From assembly GCA_020631405.1 (NCBI GenBank), contig JAHDHH010000017.1, forward strand, positions 1-64,000: DNA of 64,000 bases, in the 5' to 3' direction. Each line of letters starts with the position of its first letter. The first letter of the stretch is position 1. Shown here piece by piece: positions 16,429 to 25,800 of the stretch. A program made the position numbers and the translations under genes. The notes under the pieces are model-generated. The model did not search any database. It worked only from the letters and a program-made list of their open reading frames with translations, and was not told the DNA's origin. This DNA comes from Saprospiraceae bacterium. GTDB taxonomy: Bacteria > Bacteroidota > Bacteroidia > Chitinophagales > Saprospiraceae.

Positions 16429-17292
16429 ATGCGTATTAAGCAAATTATCAAACGATTATACATTGTTGTTTTCAATCTATATACTGCTTTGCTTCAGGGT
16501 AGGCACCTTGTAGAAGGATACAAGTTGAGTTATCCTTGGGATTTTACACTGCCATACTTTCAAAAGAACCTACCGCTGTATGATAGATTTTTACCCATTT
16601 TGGCAAGACAGATTTCTTCTGACAGCAGTATTGTTGATGTAGGAGCCAATGTCGGTGATACTACCTTGGCTTTCTTAGGCAATAGTACGAGTAATGTAGT
16701 ATCAATAGAGGCATCTGACAAGTTTATTCACTACTTAAAGAGTACAGTTGGTACTCTTCCTCAAAAGGAGAAGGCTAGAGTGCAAATTGTGAAAACCTTT
16801 GTAGGTAGTGGAGATTTGGCAGGAGACCTAGATCATAGTGGAGGAACAGCTACGTTGAATGTATCATCCAATGTCCAAAGTACCCATACTCCCCTTGATA
16901 ACTTAGTTGATGCTAATGGTGTAGGCTTGATCAAGGTAGATGTTGATGGGTTTGATTTTGATGTGCTGTTATCTGCTCAGGAGATATTAAAGGTGTCTAG
17001 TCCTATTTTGTTTTGGGAGAATGTAGTGCTCAACTCCGACCAATTTGCTGGCTATCGACGCCTATATGACCTCTTGGAGACATTGGGTTATGGCTCTCTT
17101 TGGGTGTTTGATAATAAGGGATGCCTCTTAGTCGAGCTTGGGACCTATTCAGATTTACTTCGCTATAGTCAGTCTTTGTTAGAGAAAGAGAATCCAAATC
17201 TTGGCTATATTGATGTATTAGCCTGTGTAGAAAGAGATAAGGAGAAGTGTCTCAGCGCAATCAAAGTATTCAAGCAAGCATATTCTATATAA
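16429..17292 (+). CDS. FkbM family methyltransferase
   Basis: About 287 aa. The SAM-binding motif I is IVDVGANVGDTTLAFL, preceded by a conserved PLYDRFLPILARQI, and the FkbM C-terminal part is seen in LIKVDVDGFDFDVLLSA. Such enzymes methylate sugars or other small molecules, often in glycan clusters; substrate unknown. ATG 16429 is chosen over TTG 16423, which forms part of a TATTTTTG sequence (16418-16425) resembling a -7 element. If that element is used, the mRNA would be leaderless or begin at the start codon. mscS follows 6 nt after the stop. Confidence 0.85.
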   Translation: MRIKQIIKRLYIVVFNLYTALLQGRHLVEGYKLSYPWDFTLPYFQKNLPLYDRFLPILARQISSDSSIVDVGANVGDTTLAFLGNSTSNVVSIEASDKFIHYLKSTVGTLPQKEKARVQIVKTFVGSGDLAGDLDHSGGTATLNVSSNVQSTHTPLDNLVDANGVGLIKVDVDGFDFDVLLSAQEILKVSSPILFWENVVLNSDQFAGYRRLYDLLETLGYGSLWVFDNKGCLLVELGTYSDLLRYSQSLLEKENPNLGYIDVLACVERDKEKCLSAIKVFKQAYSI

Positions 17293-17298
17293 TAACCT

Positions 17299-18363
17299 AT
17301 GGAAATTCTACTATCATTAGTTGAGACATGGACTCCCTTTTTAGCAACTACGCTATTCTTTATATTTTGCTACAATATAGCTAAGCGACTACTCGAGAGG
17401 GAGACTAAAGGGAAGTCAAACAAGGCGTTGCTCAAGTCCATTATCTTATTTTCTATCCTGTTTATTGGAATTATAAGTGTCATATTAGTGCTACCTATGA
17501 CTGATACTCAAAGAGGTCAGGTCACGAGCCTGATAGGTATAGTCTTATCTGCAGTACTGGGTTTGAGTGCTACGACTTTCATAGGAAATGGATTGGCTGG
17601 TATAGCCTTGAGAATGCGAAATAGCTTCAAGCCAGGTGACTTCATTGAGGTCAATGGGATCTTCGGTCGGGTGACAGAGCAGGGCTTGTTTACTACAGAG
17701 ATTCAGACAATAGACAGCGACTTGACCACAATGCCCAACTTGTCACTCTCTAGTAATCCTATCAAGGTGACTAGGTCATCTGGTACGTGTATAAGTGTGG
17801 ATGTCTCTCTAGGTTATGATGTGAATAGGTTGAAAATAGAAGAAAGTCTCATAAAGGCAGCTAAGAGTATTCAGCTGAAAGAACCATTCGTCCACATCTT
17901 ATCTTTAGGTGACTTCTCTATAGTGTACAGAATTCATGGATTATTAGAAGATGTCAAGTCAATAGTAAGTGCTAGGTCTAAACTTACAGGTGCAGTCATA
18001 GATGAACTCCATGCTGCCAATATCGAAATCGTATCTCCTAGCTTCATGAATCAGCGTCAAGTAGGCGAGACTGTCTTCATTTCTAAGAAATATAGGGTCA
18101 AGGATAAGCAAATCCTTGAAGAAAACACTCCAGAGCAATTCTTGTTTGACAAAGCAGAAGAGGCAGAAAGTATTGAGAAGCGTAGGGCATTACTAGCCGA
18201 TATAGAGGCAAAAATTGAAAATGAAAAAGCCCAGCTAAAAGAAACAAAAGATGTCGAAGAGAAAGCCAAAATTCAAAAGAAGCTAGATACCACTGTAGCG
18301 CTAAGAGAAAAGCTCTTGACTAAAATAGACGAAAGAATTAATAAATTAGAGTCAAGCGATTAA
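17299..18363 (+). CDS. MscS family mechanosensitive ion channel
   Basis: A 354-aa small-conductance mechanosensitive channel homologue. Three N-terminal helices are visible, the third being the Gly/Ala-rich pore helix (LIGIVLSAVLGLSATTFIGNGLAGIALRM). The MscS beta domain follows with FKPGDFIEVNGIFGRVTEQGLFTTEIQTIDSDLTTMPN. Compared with E. coli MscS (286 aa) it carries a C-terminal extension of about 80 aa predicted to be coiled coil (repeated Glu/Lys/Ala from residue 275). Probably co-transcribed with the FkbM gene. The stop codon overlaps the stop of the convergent gene. Confidence 0.9.
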   Translation: MEILLSLVETWTPFLATTLFFIFCYNIAKRLLERETKGKSNKALLKSIILFSILFIGIISVILVLPMTDTQRGQVTSLIGIVLSAVLGLSATTFIGNGLAGIALRMRNSFKPGDFIEVNGIFGRVTEQGLFTTEIQTIDSDLTTMPNLSLSSNPIKVTRSSGTCISVDVSLGYDVNRLKIEESLIKAAKSIQLKEPFVHILSLGDFSIVYRIHGLLEDVKSIVSARSKLTGAVIDELHAANIEIVSPSFMNQRQVGETVFISKKYRVKDKQILEENTPEQFLFDKAEEAESIEKRRALLADIEAKIENEKAQLKETKDVEEKAKIQKKLDTTVALREKLLTKIDERINKLESSD

Positions 18364-19895
18364 CTATTCAATTGCTTAGTTAGGTCCTTAATGCTCTTGT
18401 CTTCTATTTTACTTTCAATCCAAATCAAGACATCTAAATACAGAAATGCCCTCTTTGAAAAGTGATATTCCTTAACCTCTGACAAGGATTCATGGTAAGT
18501 AGATAGGATTTTCTTTCTATCAAATAGTGGAGCTTTTGATAGTTTTTTGAACATATCAAGAGTTTGTAGTTGGACTTGGTTAGTATTAGGCTCAGACTTG
18601 ATATATTTTTCATAATTCTTAGTAAGGTAGGGCATGATTTCAAAGCCATCTAAGTCGTAATTGACCATAAGGTGCATGAGTCTAGCATAGATTTGCATGT
18701 CTTTTCTAAGTGTCTTTGAGCTTAGATTGATGATTTTGATTAAGTATTCATTCGCTTTCTTTGGCATAGCATTGCCTAAATACATCCATGCCATCTTAAA
18801 GTTGAGAATCATGATTTTGTGCTGATCAAGATTGAGTGCATACCTCTTCATCCTTCTTAGGGTTCTTGGAATTTCCGAAACTCCTACATCGAATGTCCCT
18901 TGCAGAAAGTGACCATTCATCCTACCAGTATGGACATACAGAAATGACATGATCTTTGAGTTTTCATTGAAACTGCTATAGTTTTGCCTTCTGAAGTTGT
19001 CCAGTTCTTCAAGGTGTTTGGCATACTCAGGTATCATTTTTAGGTTATAAGCAGCAGTTAGTACATAGTGAAATCCCCTCATGTATAGGTCAAGATCTCT
19101 TTGCATGAGTTCTTCAGAGTGGTCAAATAGATTGATCCACTTCAGAGCATATTCATAACATCCTTTAAAGTCCTCTAGGATATAGTAGTACCATACATAG
19201 CATTGGAAGAGGTATATCTTCTCCATCATGCCTAGGTCCTTTTCTTCAAAGGTCGGGAGGTTATTATCAAAGAAGTCAACTACCTCTTGTTCTTCAGCTT
19301 CATTATTGACATGTCCTGTTTTAATGTAATATCTATGGAGTAAGACTTTTAGGTTGCTCAGTTTAGTCCTATTGAGTGAAGTGTGAGCAAGGGTGTCAGC
19401 CTGTTCTACTAATGCTTCTATAGATGCAGTATTAGTCCGAGTGATATGTCTTGACTGAATCATTTTCTCTATTTCGACAATAGTCAAAGAGGAGAAGTCA
19501 GTATGGTGTTTGAATGAAAGCTTCTTTGCCTTGTCTAATATTTTCAAAGCAGGCATGTAGAGTCCCTTGTTATAAAGGATGTAGGCCTGGTCTATATATT
19601 CTCTAACCTTAACAAATGCCTTTTTTTCTTTGTATAAGTGCCTCAGACTCACGAGTATCTGTGAATAAAGGTGGCGCTTCATGTTAGAATACTGGGTAGT
19701 ATTTATCTTCCCCATCTTATCAAGCACCTCTCTTTCGTTGAGCTCTTTTTGCTTGTCCATCAGGTCGAATAGCTTGATATAAAGCAAATCCTCCTTGTCT
19801 TGGATTCTGCCAGCATAGAGCTTGAAATTTCTCTTCTCACTCTTTGATAAAGACTTGACTAATCTAAATACTTGGTCTGTTTGAGATATTGGCAT
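18360..19895 (-). CDS. Bacteroidota helical-repeat protein, 511 aa (paralog of 29914-31458)
   Basis: A protein of unknown function without signal peptide or membrane helix. It is almost wholly alpha-helical and TPR-like (KALKWINLFDHSEELMQRDLDLYMRGFHYVLTAAYNL). The N-terminus holds the family mark SLSKSEKRNFKLY, and residues 55-75 the helical YSNMKRHLYSQILVSLR. A second copy of the same family lies at 29914-31458 and aligns over its whole length (shared SEKR.FKL, QLSNLKANLYKQLLRSLR, CYVWYYYILEDFKGCYEYALKW). Its stop overlaps the mscS stop on the other strand. A TAATTTTA element with a TTG 16 nt upstream precedes the ATG. Confidence 0.75.
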   Translation of the reverse strand: MPISQTDQVFRLVKSLSKSEKRNFKLYAGRIQDKEDLLYIKLFDLMDKQKELNEREVLDKMGKINTTQYSNMKRHLYSQILVSLRHLYKEKKAFVKVREYIDQAYILYNKGLYMPALKILDKAKKLSFKHHTDFSSLTIVEIEKMIQSRHITRTNTASIEALVEQADTLAHTSLNRTKLSNLKVLLHRYYIKTGHVNNEAEEQEVVDFFDNNLPTFEEKDLGMMEKIYLFQCYVWYYYILEDFKGCYEYALKWINLFDHSEELMQRDLDLYMRGFHYVLTAAYNLKMIPEYAKHLEELDNFRRQNYSSFNENSKIMSFLYVHTGRMNGHFLQGTFDVGVSEIPRTLRRMKRYALNLDQHKIMILNFKMAWMYLGNAMPKKANEYLIKIINLSSKTLRKDMQIYARLMHLMVNYDLDGFEIMPYLTKNYEKYIKSEPNTNQVQLQTLDMFKKLSKAPLFDRKKILSTYHESLSEVKEYHFSKRAFLYLDVLIWIESKIEDKSIKDLTKQLNS

Positions 19896-20006
19896 AACAT
19901 TATAAAATTACTAAGTAATTGTAAATCAAGGGCTTGTCAAATGCGTCAAAAATTTGGCAATGACACAAAACAAAAATACACAAAGAAAAACTACAACGTG
20001 CAGAAT

Positions 20007-20014
20007 TATATTTG
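20007..20014 (+). promoter_or_regulatory. -7 element of glnK-amtB
   Basis: TATATTTG, an exact TAnnTTTG, lies 43 nt before the glnK ATG. There is no TTG at the -33 distance, which would fit a promoter needing an activator, as expected for nitrogen control. No sigma-54 site (GG-N10-GC) could be found. Confidence 0.55.
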
Positions 20015-20056
20015 GTTTGCGAACATATGATTAACTAATTCAAAACAATCTACTGA

Positions 20057-20401
20057 ATGAAAAAAATAGAAGCAATTGTAAGGGCTTCCAGATTCGAGGA
20101 GGTCAAATTGGCATTGAGTGAGAAAGAAATCAACTTTTTTACTTTTTACGAAGTCAAAGGATATGGTCACGAAAAGAGTAGTAACCTCACCTATAGGGGT
20201 GCCATCTATGATGTCGGCTATATCGCAAGAATCAAATTGGAGATAATCATCTCTGATCAATTTGTTGACAAGGCTATGGAGGCAATCCAAGAAGCGGCTA
20301 AGACTGGCGATAAGGGAGACGGTCTAGTATTAGTCACAACTGTCGACGAAATTGTCAACATTAGAACGGGTTTAAAAAACGGAGAATCAATAAATAGTTA
20401 G
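20057..20401 (+). CDS. glnK: PII-family nitrogen regulatory protein
   Basis: A 114-aa signal protein that senses 2-oxoglutarate and ATP/ADP and gates the neighbouring ammonium channel. It aligns with E. coli GlnB/GlnK from the first residue (MKKIEAIVRASRFEEVKLAL). The T-loop keeps Tyr51 (TYRGAIY at 45-51), the uridylylation site, and the B-loop is TGDKGDGLVLV. C-terminal RTG matches PII. It lies 3 nt upstream of amtB, the classic glnK-amtB pair, so glnK is the better name than glnB. Confidence 0.95.
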   Translation: MKKIEAIVRASRFEEVKLALSEKEINFFTFYEVKGYGHEKSSNLTYRGAIYDVGYIARIKLEIIISDQFVDKAMEAIQEAAKTGDKGDGLVLVTTVDEIVNIRTGLKNGESINS

Positions 20402-20404
20402 AAC

Positions 20405-21652
20405 ATGGATCAAACATTAGAATTAGCTCAACAGGCATTGGCGGCTGCTAACGAAGCTAAGTTTTTAGCAAATAACCTCTGGTTATTAGTCGCCACTGTA
20501 CTAGTATTTATTATGCACTTAGGATTTGCAACTTTAGAATCTGGGTTTGTACAAAGAAAAAATGTAGTCAATATCATCTTCAAAAATGTGATGATTGTAT
20601 CTATAGGACTACTTACGTATTATTTTATCGGATTCAACTTAATGTATCCGGGAGTCAATGAGGGAGGATTTTTTGGATTTGCAGGATTTGGACTGACTCC
20701 ACCTGAAGGGGGAATGACAGACGCATATGCAGACTATACTTACTGGACAGATTTCATCTTCCAAGGAATGTTTGCGGCTACATGTTGTACTATCGTCTCT
20801 GGTGCTGTAGCAGAAAGAATTAAACTAGTGCCTTTCCTTATATTCTGCCTATTGTTTGTCACTATATCATATCCTATGACTGGAATGTGGAAGTGGGGAG
20901 CAGGTTGGTTAGATGCTAGAGGATTTTATGACTTCGCAGGTTCTACTATTGTACACTCAGTAGGTGGCTGGGGAGCATTAGCTGGTATCATATTACTAGG
21001 GCCAAGAAAAGGAAAGTATACTGAGAAAGGCATTAAGCCTATCCCAGGTCACAGTATGCCATTAGCTGCAATAGGTGTATTCTTATTGTGGTTTGGATGG
21101 TTTGGATTTAATGGTGGATCTGTACTTTCTGGAGACCCAGAATTAGTTTCACTTATATTTGTAACAACATCTTTAGCTGCAGCTGCAGGAGCAATAGGGG
21201 CATTTGTGGTGTCATATTTTATGTTTAAGTCATTTGACTTGTCTATGGTGCTTAATGGTATTCTAGGTGGACTTGTAGGAATTACTGCAAGTGCTGATAG
21301 CGTATCAGTTGGGAGTTCATTGTTAATTGGCGTGATAGCGGGTATTTTAATTCCATTGTCAGTCACATTCTTTGACAAGATGAAGTTAGATGACCCAGTA
21401 GGTGCTACATCTGTACACTTAGTCTGCGGTATCTGGGGTACACTAGCAGTAGCTATCTTCGGAAACTTTGACAAAGGTGTTGGAGAGTTTTCAGATCAAC
21501 TTATTGGAATACTTGCTATAGGGGCATTTACCTTCTTGTTTGCATTCATAGTATTCTACTTGTTGAAAATCACATTAGGTATCCGAGTAAGTGCAGAAGA
21601 GGAGTTGAAGGGATTAGATATTGGTGAGCACAATTTTACGGCGTATTCATAG
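20405..21652 (+). CDS. amtB: Ammonium transporter
   Basis: A 415-aa Amt/Rh channel with about eleven transmembrane helices. The twin-histidine pore is recognisable in STIVHSVGGWGALAG and TSVHLVCGIWGTLAV. Other conserved parts are FATLESGFVQRKN in the first helices and AVAERIKLVPF. No signal peptide is obvious; the N-terminus is a short Ala-rich helix. It is directly downstream of glnK and is followed by a strong terminator. Confidence 0.95.
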   Translation: MDQTLELAQQALAAANEAKFLANNLWLLVATVLVFIMHLGFATLESGFVQRKNVVNIIFKNVMIVSIGLLTYYFIGFNLMYPGVNEGGFFGFAGFGLTPPEGGMTDAYADYTYWTDFIFQGMFAATCCTIVSGAVAERIKLVPFLIFCLLFVTISYPMTGMWKWGAGWLDARGFYDFAGSTIVHSVGGWGALAGIILLGPRKGKYTEKGIKPIPGHSMPLAAIGVFLLWFGWFGFNGGSVLSGDPELVSLIFVTTSLAAAAGAIGAFVVSYFMFKSFDLSMVLNGILGGLVGITASADSVSVGSSLLIGVIAGILIPLSVTFFDKMKLDDPVGATSVHLVCGIWGTLAVAIFGNFDKGVGEFSDQLIGILAIGAFTFLFAFIVFYLLKITLGIRVSAEEELKGLDIGEHNFTAYS

Positions 21653-21674
21653 TAGTAGTTAGTTAGAATAAGTA

Positions 21675-21710
21675 GAGCTTCTAGGTTGGCGGACCTAGAA
21701 GCTCATTTTT
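21675..21710 (+). terminator. Rho-independent terminator after amtB
   Basis: A perfect 12-bp stem, GAGCTTCTAGGT pairing with ACCTAGAAGCTC, closes a 6-nt loop (21687-21692) and is followed by ATTTTT. It separates glnK-amtB from the porin gene. Confidence 0.9.
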
Positions 21711-21821
21711 AAAATTCAAAGATCATAAGACCATTGAACATTGCAACCACTAAATTAATAGTTTTAGTGACAATGGTGCTTTATGGTGTATTCAATCAAT
21801 CTTTTTTTAAAAAAAAATATC

Positions 21822-22862
21822 ATGAAGTCTTTTATACAATTAGTTTGTTTTTGTCTAACCATTGTTGTTAGCTCTTTTTCTATCCTTAATGCACAAACAG
21901 CAGCAGCAATTGAGGAAGATACTTTAGTGAAGCCATTGCTTTCTATTACAGGATCAATGGATGCATATTATCGACTAAATCTGAATGCAGATTTTGATCA
22001 AGCACCAGGAACATCATTTGCTAATTTACCAGGGTTTGCTCTCGGTATGGCAAACGTTATTCTTGCTCATGAAGGAAAGAAAAGTGGTGTAGTAGCTGAC
22101 TTAGTCTTTGGACCAAGAGGTGAAGATGCTACATTTCTGTCTCCATTCTTGAGACCAGGTGGTAATTCAAGTATTGTTAATCAGCTATATGCTTATTGGA
22201 ATATTTCTGATGCTTTGACAGTAACTTTAGGTAACTTTAATACATTCTTAGGTTATGAAGTGATTTCACCTACTGGAAATTACAACTACTCAACTTCGTA
22301 CATGTTTTCGTATGGTCCATTTTCTCATACAGGTTTGAAGTTTGATGTAAGTCTTGGAGGTGGATTCTCATTGATGGCAGGTGTATTCAATCCTACAGAT
22401 GCGACTGAATACAATCCAGTAGATGAGTATGCTGGAGGTATCCAATTAGGTTATGACAATGACAATGGCTTAGGAATATACTTGAATACATTGTTGTCAG
22501 ATGAGTATTATCAAATTGACTTGACGGCAGGTTATGATATTACTGACGCATTGTACTTAGGAGTCAATGCAACAACAGCTAAGGATCAATTCTTTGGTGT
22601 AGCTGGTTACTTGCAGTATGCTCTTAATGACGACTTGTCACTTGGAACTAGGGTTGAGTACTTCTCAGACCAAGGTATTGGGTTGTTTGGTTTAGACGAG
22701 TCAGTAACTGATGTTACGTTATCAGCAAATTATACCATTGGTAACTTAACATTGATTCCTGAGATTAGATTAGATGCATTCACTACTTCAATAATAGAAA
22801 ACGAAGGTGTACTTGAAGATAATTTAAGTTCATTTGTACTTGCTGCTGTGTATGGATTTTAG
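21822..22862 (+). CDS. Outer-membrane beta-barrel porin, BBP2/OmpL-like
   Basis: About 346 aa from ATG 21822, where a standard signal peptide begins (KSFIQLVCFCLTIVVSSFSILNAQ); an ATG at 21783 adds 13 residues before it. The mature protein starts with SITGSMDAYYRLNLN and has alternating beta strands throughout, ending in the aromatic residue F, typical of outer-membrane barrels. The pattern (QLYAYWNISDALTVTLGNFNTFLGYE and FSYGPFSHTGLKFD) matches the BBP2 porin family. Its position between amtB and gltB suggests uptake of a nitrogen compound, which is inference. gltB starts 16 nt downstream. Confidence 0.8.
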   Translation: MKSFIQLVCFCLTIVVSSFSILNAQTAAAIEEDTLVKPLLSITGSMDAYYRLNLNADFDQAPGTSFANLPGFALGMANVILAHEGKKSGVVADLVFGPRGEDATFLSPFLRPGGNSSIVNQLYAYWNISDALTVTLGNFNTFLGYEVISPTGNYNYSTSYMFSYGPFSHTGLKFDVSLGGGFSLMAGVFNPTDATEYNPVDEYAGGIQLGYDNDNGLGIYLNTLLSDEYYQIDLTAGYDITDALYLGVNATTAKDQFFGVAGYLQYALNDDLSLGTRVEYFSDQGIGLFGLDESVTDVTLSANYTIGNLTLIPEIRLDAFTTSIIENEGVLEDNLSSFVLAAVYGF

Positions 22863-22878
22863 ATAAAATACAAAAAAT

Positions 22879-25800
22879 ATGAAAGAAGGGGAGCAAGGGA
22901 ATCAAGGATTATATGTCCCTCAAGAAGAGAGAGATTCCTGTGGAGTTGGTTTGTTAGCCAACCTAGATAATAAAAAGTCAAACACTATAGTGGCTTCAGC
23001 ACTGACGATGCTGGAGAATATGGAACATAGAGGAGCCTGTGGTTGCGAGGAGAATACTGGCGATGGCGCTGGCATACTCACACAGATTCCATTCGATTTT
23101 CTAAACAGTTTTTGTTTTGGTAATTCTAACATAGCTATTCCATCCAAGTATGGGGTAGCTATGTGTTTTTTTCCTAAAGACAATACTCAGAAGGAAGCAT
23201 GCCTAGAGGCTTTTGTCTCTATTTGTGATAAGTTTGAATTTCGAGTATTTTTTCTCAGAGATGTTCCTGTAAACAACTCCATGATAGGAGAATCTGCATT
23301 AGCCACTGAGCCAAGCATCAAGCAATTATATATTGAATACTTAGGCGAAGATGCAGAGAGTATTGACTTAGAGAAGAAACTGTATTTTCTTAGAGCCAAT
23401 ATTTTAAAACGTATCTATAAGGCATTTCCAGACCTAGTAGATGATTTTTACATCACTTCGTTGTCTTCAAAGACAATAGTGTACAAAGGACAGCTAAGAG
23501 CGATACAGCTTAGGGATTACTACCCTGATTTGCAGCATCCAGAGTTTAAGTCTGCTGTGGCTATAGTACACAGTAGATTTAGTACTAATACAGTACCAAA
23601 ATGGAAGTTGGCTCAGCCATTTAGGTGTATAGCTCACAATGGTGAAATCAATACTATCAAGGGTAATATCAACTGGTGGAAGGCCAGAGAAGAATACCTG
23701 AAGCATAATCCGGAATTGTTCTCATCTATTGCAGAAGTATTCCCAGTTTGTGATCCGTATCTATCTGATTCAGGAAATTTTGACAATGTAGTAGACTTCT
23801 TGATAAGAACTACACGATCTATACCTCATGCTCTCATGATGATGATTCCAGAGGCATGGCAAAATGAACCCAACCTTCCTCAGTACAAAAAAGACTTCTA
23901 TGCATACCATGATGCAGTCATGGAGCCATGGGATGGTCCTGCGTCTGTTTGTTTTACAGATGGTACACTTGTAGGAGCTACCTTGGATAGAAATGGTCTG
24001 AGACCTTCTAGGTATCTATTGACAGACGACAACCTCCTCATACTTGGTAGTGAGGCGGGGTGTATAGATGTAGATCCAAGTAGTATCGTCATGAAAGGTA
24101 GGCTGCAGCCAGGAAAAATCTTAGTTGCTGACCTCGATGAAGGTAGAATCATATCTGACGACGAAGTCAAAGAGACGATTTGTAAAAGAAAGCCCTATGG
24201 CACATGGCTTAAGGATAACAGTACAATACTCAATGATCTAACTGCCGAAAACCAACAGGTGATCCCAGCTAAAGTAGACCTGCAAGTCAGAAAACTTGCT
24301 TATGGATTTACCCAAGAAGATGAGGATTTGATCCTTGACGCTATGGTCAAGACTAATAAAGAGCCAATAGGTTCAATGGGTGCAGATATACCGCTTGCAG
24401 TACTATCAAAGATAGCCCAGCACCCAGCTAATTACTTTAAGCAGCAATTTGCTCAAGTGACTAATCCACCTATTGATTCGTTGCGAGAGAAGTATTATAT
24501 GTCGTTGTCTTCTACGCTTTGTGGTACTAGTAGAGTCATCAGGATTGGAGGAGACGAGGCAAGGGTAATCCGGATAGAGAGCCCTATTCTTTCGGAGACT
24601 CAGTTTGCTGCTTTGTTATTTCAAGAAAAATTTAAAGTCAATACCATACATCTTTCTTTTGATAAGTCAGAGACGAATTTGGAGTCTGTACTCAAGGAAT
24701 TGAATGATTTAGCATTGACTAAGGCTAAAGAAGGGTGCAATGTACTTGTGTTATCTGATAGAGATATTAGTCCTACCCAGATGACAGTGCCAACATTACT
24801 TGCAGTAGGTTCTATCCACCATCACTTGATTACAAAGGGTTATCGTAAAGAGTTGTCTATTGTGGTAGATGGCGGTGATATTTGGGAGACACATCATTCA
24901 GCCACCTTGCTCGGTTTTGGGGCTGATGCCATACATCCTCACACTGCTATTGATGTAGTCAAGACTTTGGCGCTAAAGGCAACATTGTCAGAGCAAAAAG
25001 CCGTAGCAGCTTACATTAAAGCAGTTGATAAAGGCCTGCTGAAGATTATGTCAAAATTAGGGGTGTCTACCTTGCAGTCTTACAAAGGAGCCCAGACTTT
25101 CGAAGCACTAGGGGTTTCTCAAGAGGTAGTCGATGTGTGTTTCAAGGGAACTGTCACAAGGATCCAAGGAATGGACTTCATGGCATTTCAAAAGGAGGCT
25201 GAAGTTAAACACAGCCTAGCATTCAGTAATAAACTAGAAGGTAGTCTTCCTGATGTGGGGAACTATCAGTGGAAGCGAAGAGGAGAATATCACTTATTCA
25301 ATCCTCAATCTATTCACTTGCTGCAATACTCGACGAAGCAAAACAACTATGAGACATATAAAAAGTTTGCTCAAGAAATTGATAGCCTCGAGCAGAACGC
25401 AAGTACACTAAGAAGCTATTTTGACATCAAGTCAGGAGAGGCCATCCCATTATCTGAGGTCGAACCAGTAGAAGCCATCCTCAAGCGGTTTGCTACAGGT
25501 GCTATGTCATTTGGCTCGATCAGTCATGAAGCCCACTCTACACTTGCCATTGCAATGAATAGAATTGGGGCAAAGAGCAATAGTGGAGAAGGAGGAGAAG
25601 ATAGTGCTAGATTCGTTCGTAAAGAGAATGGCGATTGGGAGAGGTCTGCAATAAAGCAAGTTGCCTCTGGAAGATTTGGAGTGACTAGCCACTACTTGAC
25701 TAATGCTGCAGAAATACAGATAAAAATGGCTCAAGGCGCTAAGCCAGGAGAAGGAGGTCAGCTTCCAGGACACAAGGTGGATCAAAATATTGCTAGAGTG

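Noticed and set aside
19930-20056. Sigma-54 promoter before glnK (TTTGGCAATGACAC near 19952)
   Set aside because: The -12 GC half is missing at the required spacing, while a standard TAnnTTTG lies nearer the gene.
20057-21652. Antisense frames over amtB, gltB, leuC and the protease genes
   Set aside because: They have no family resemblance or start signals and lie opposite strongly conserved genes; they are frame shadows.
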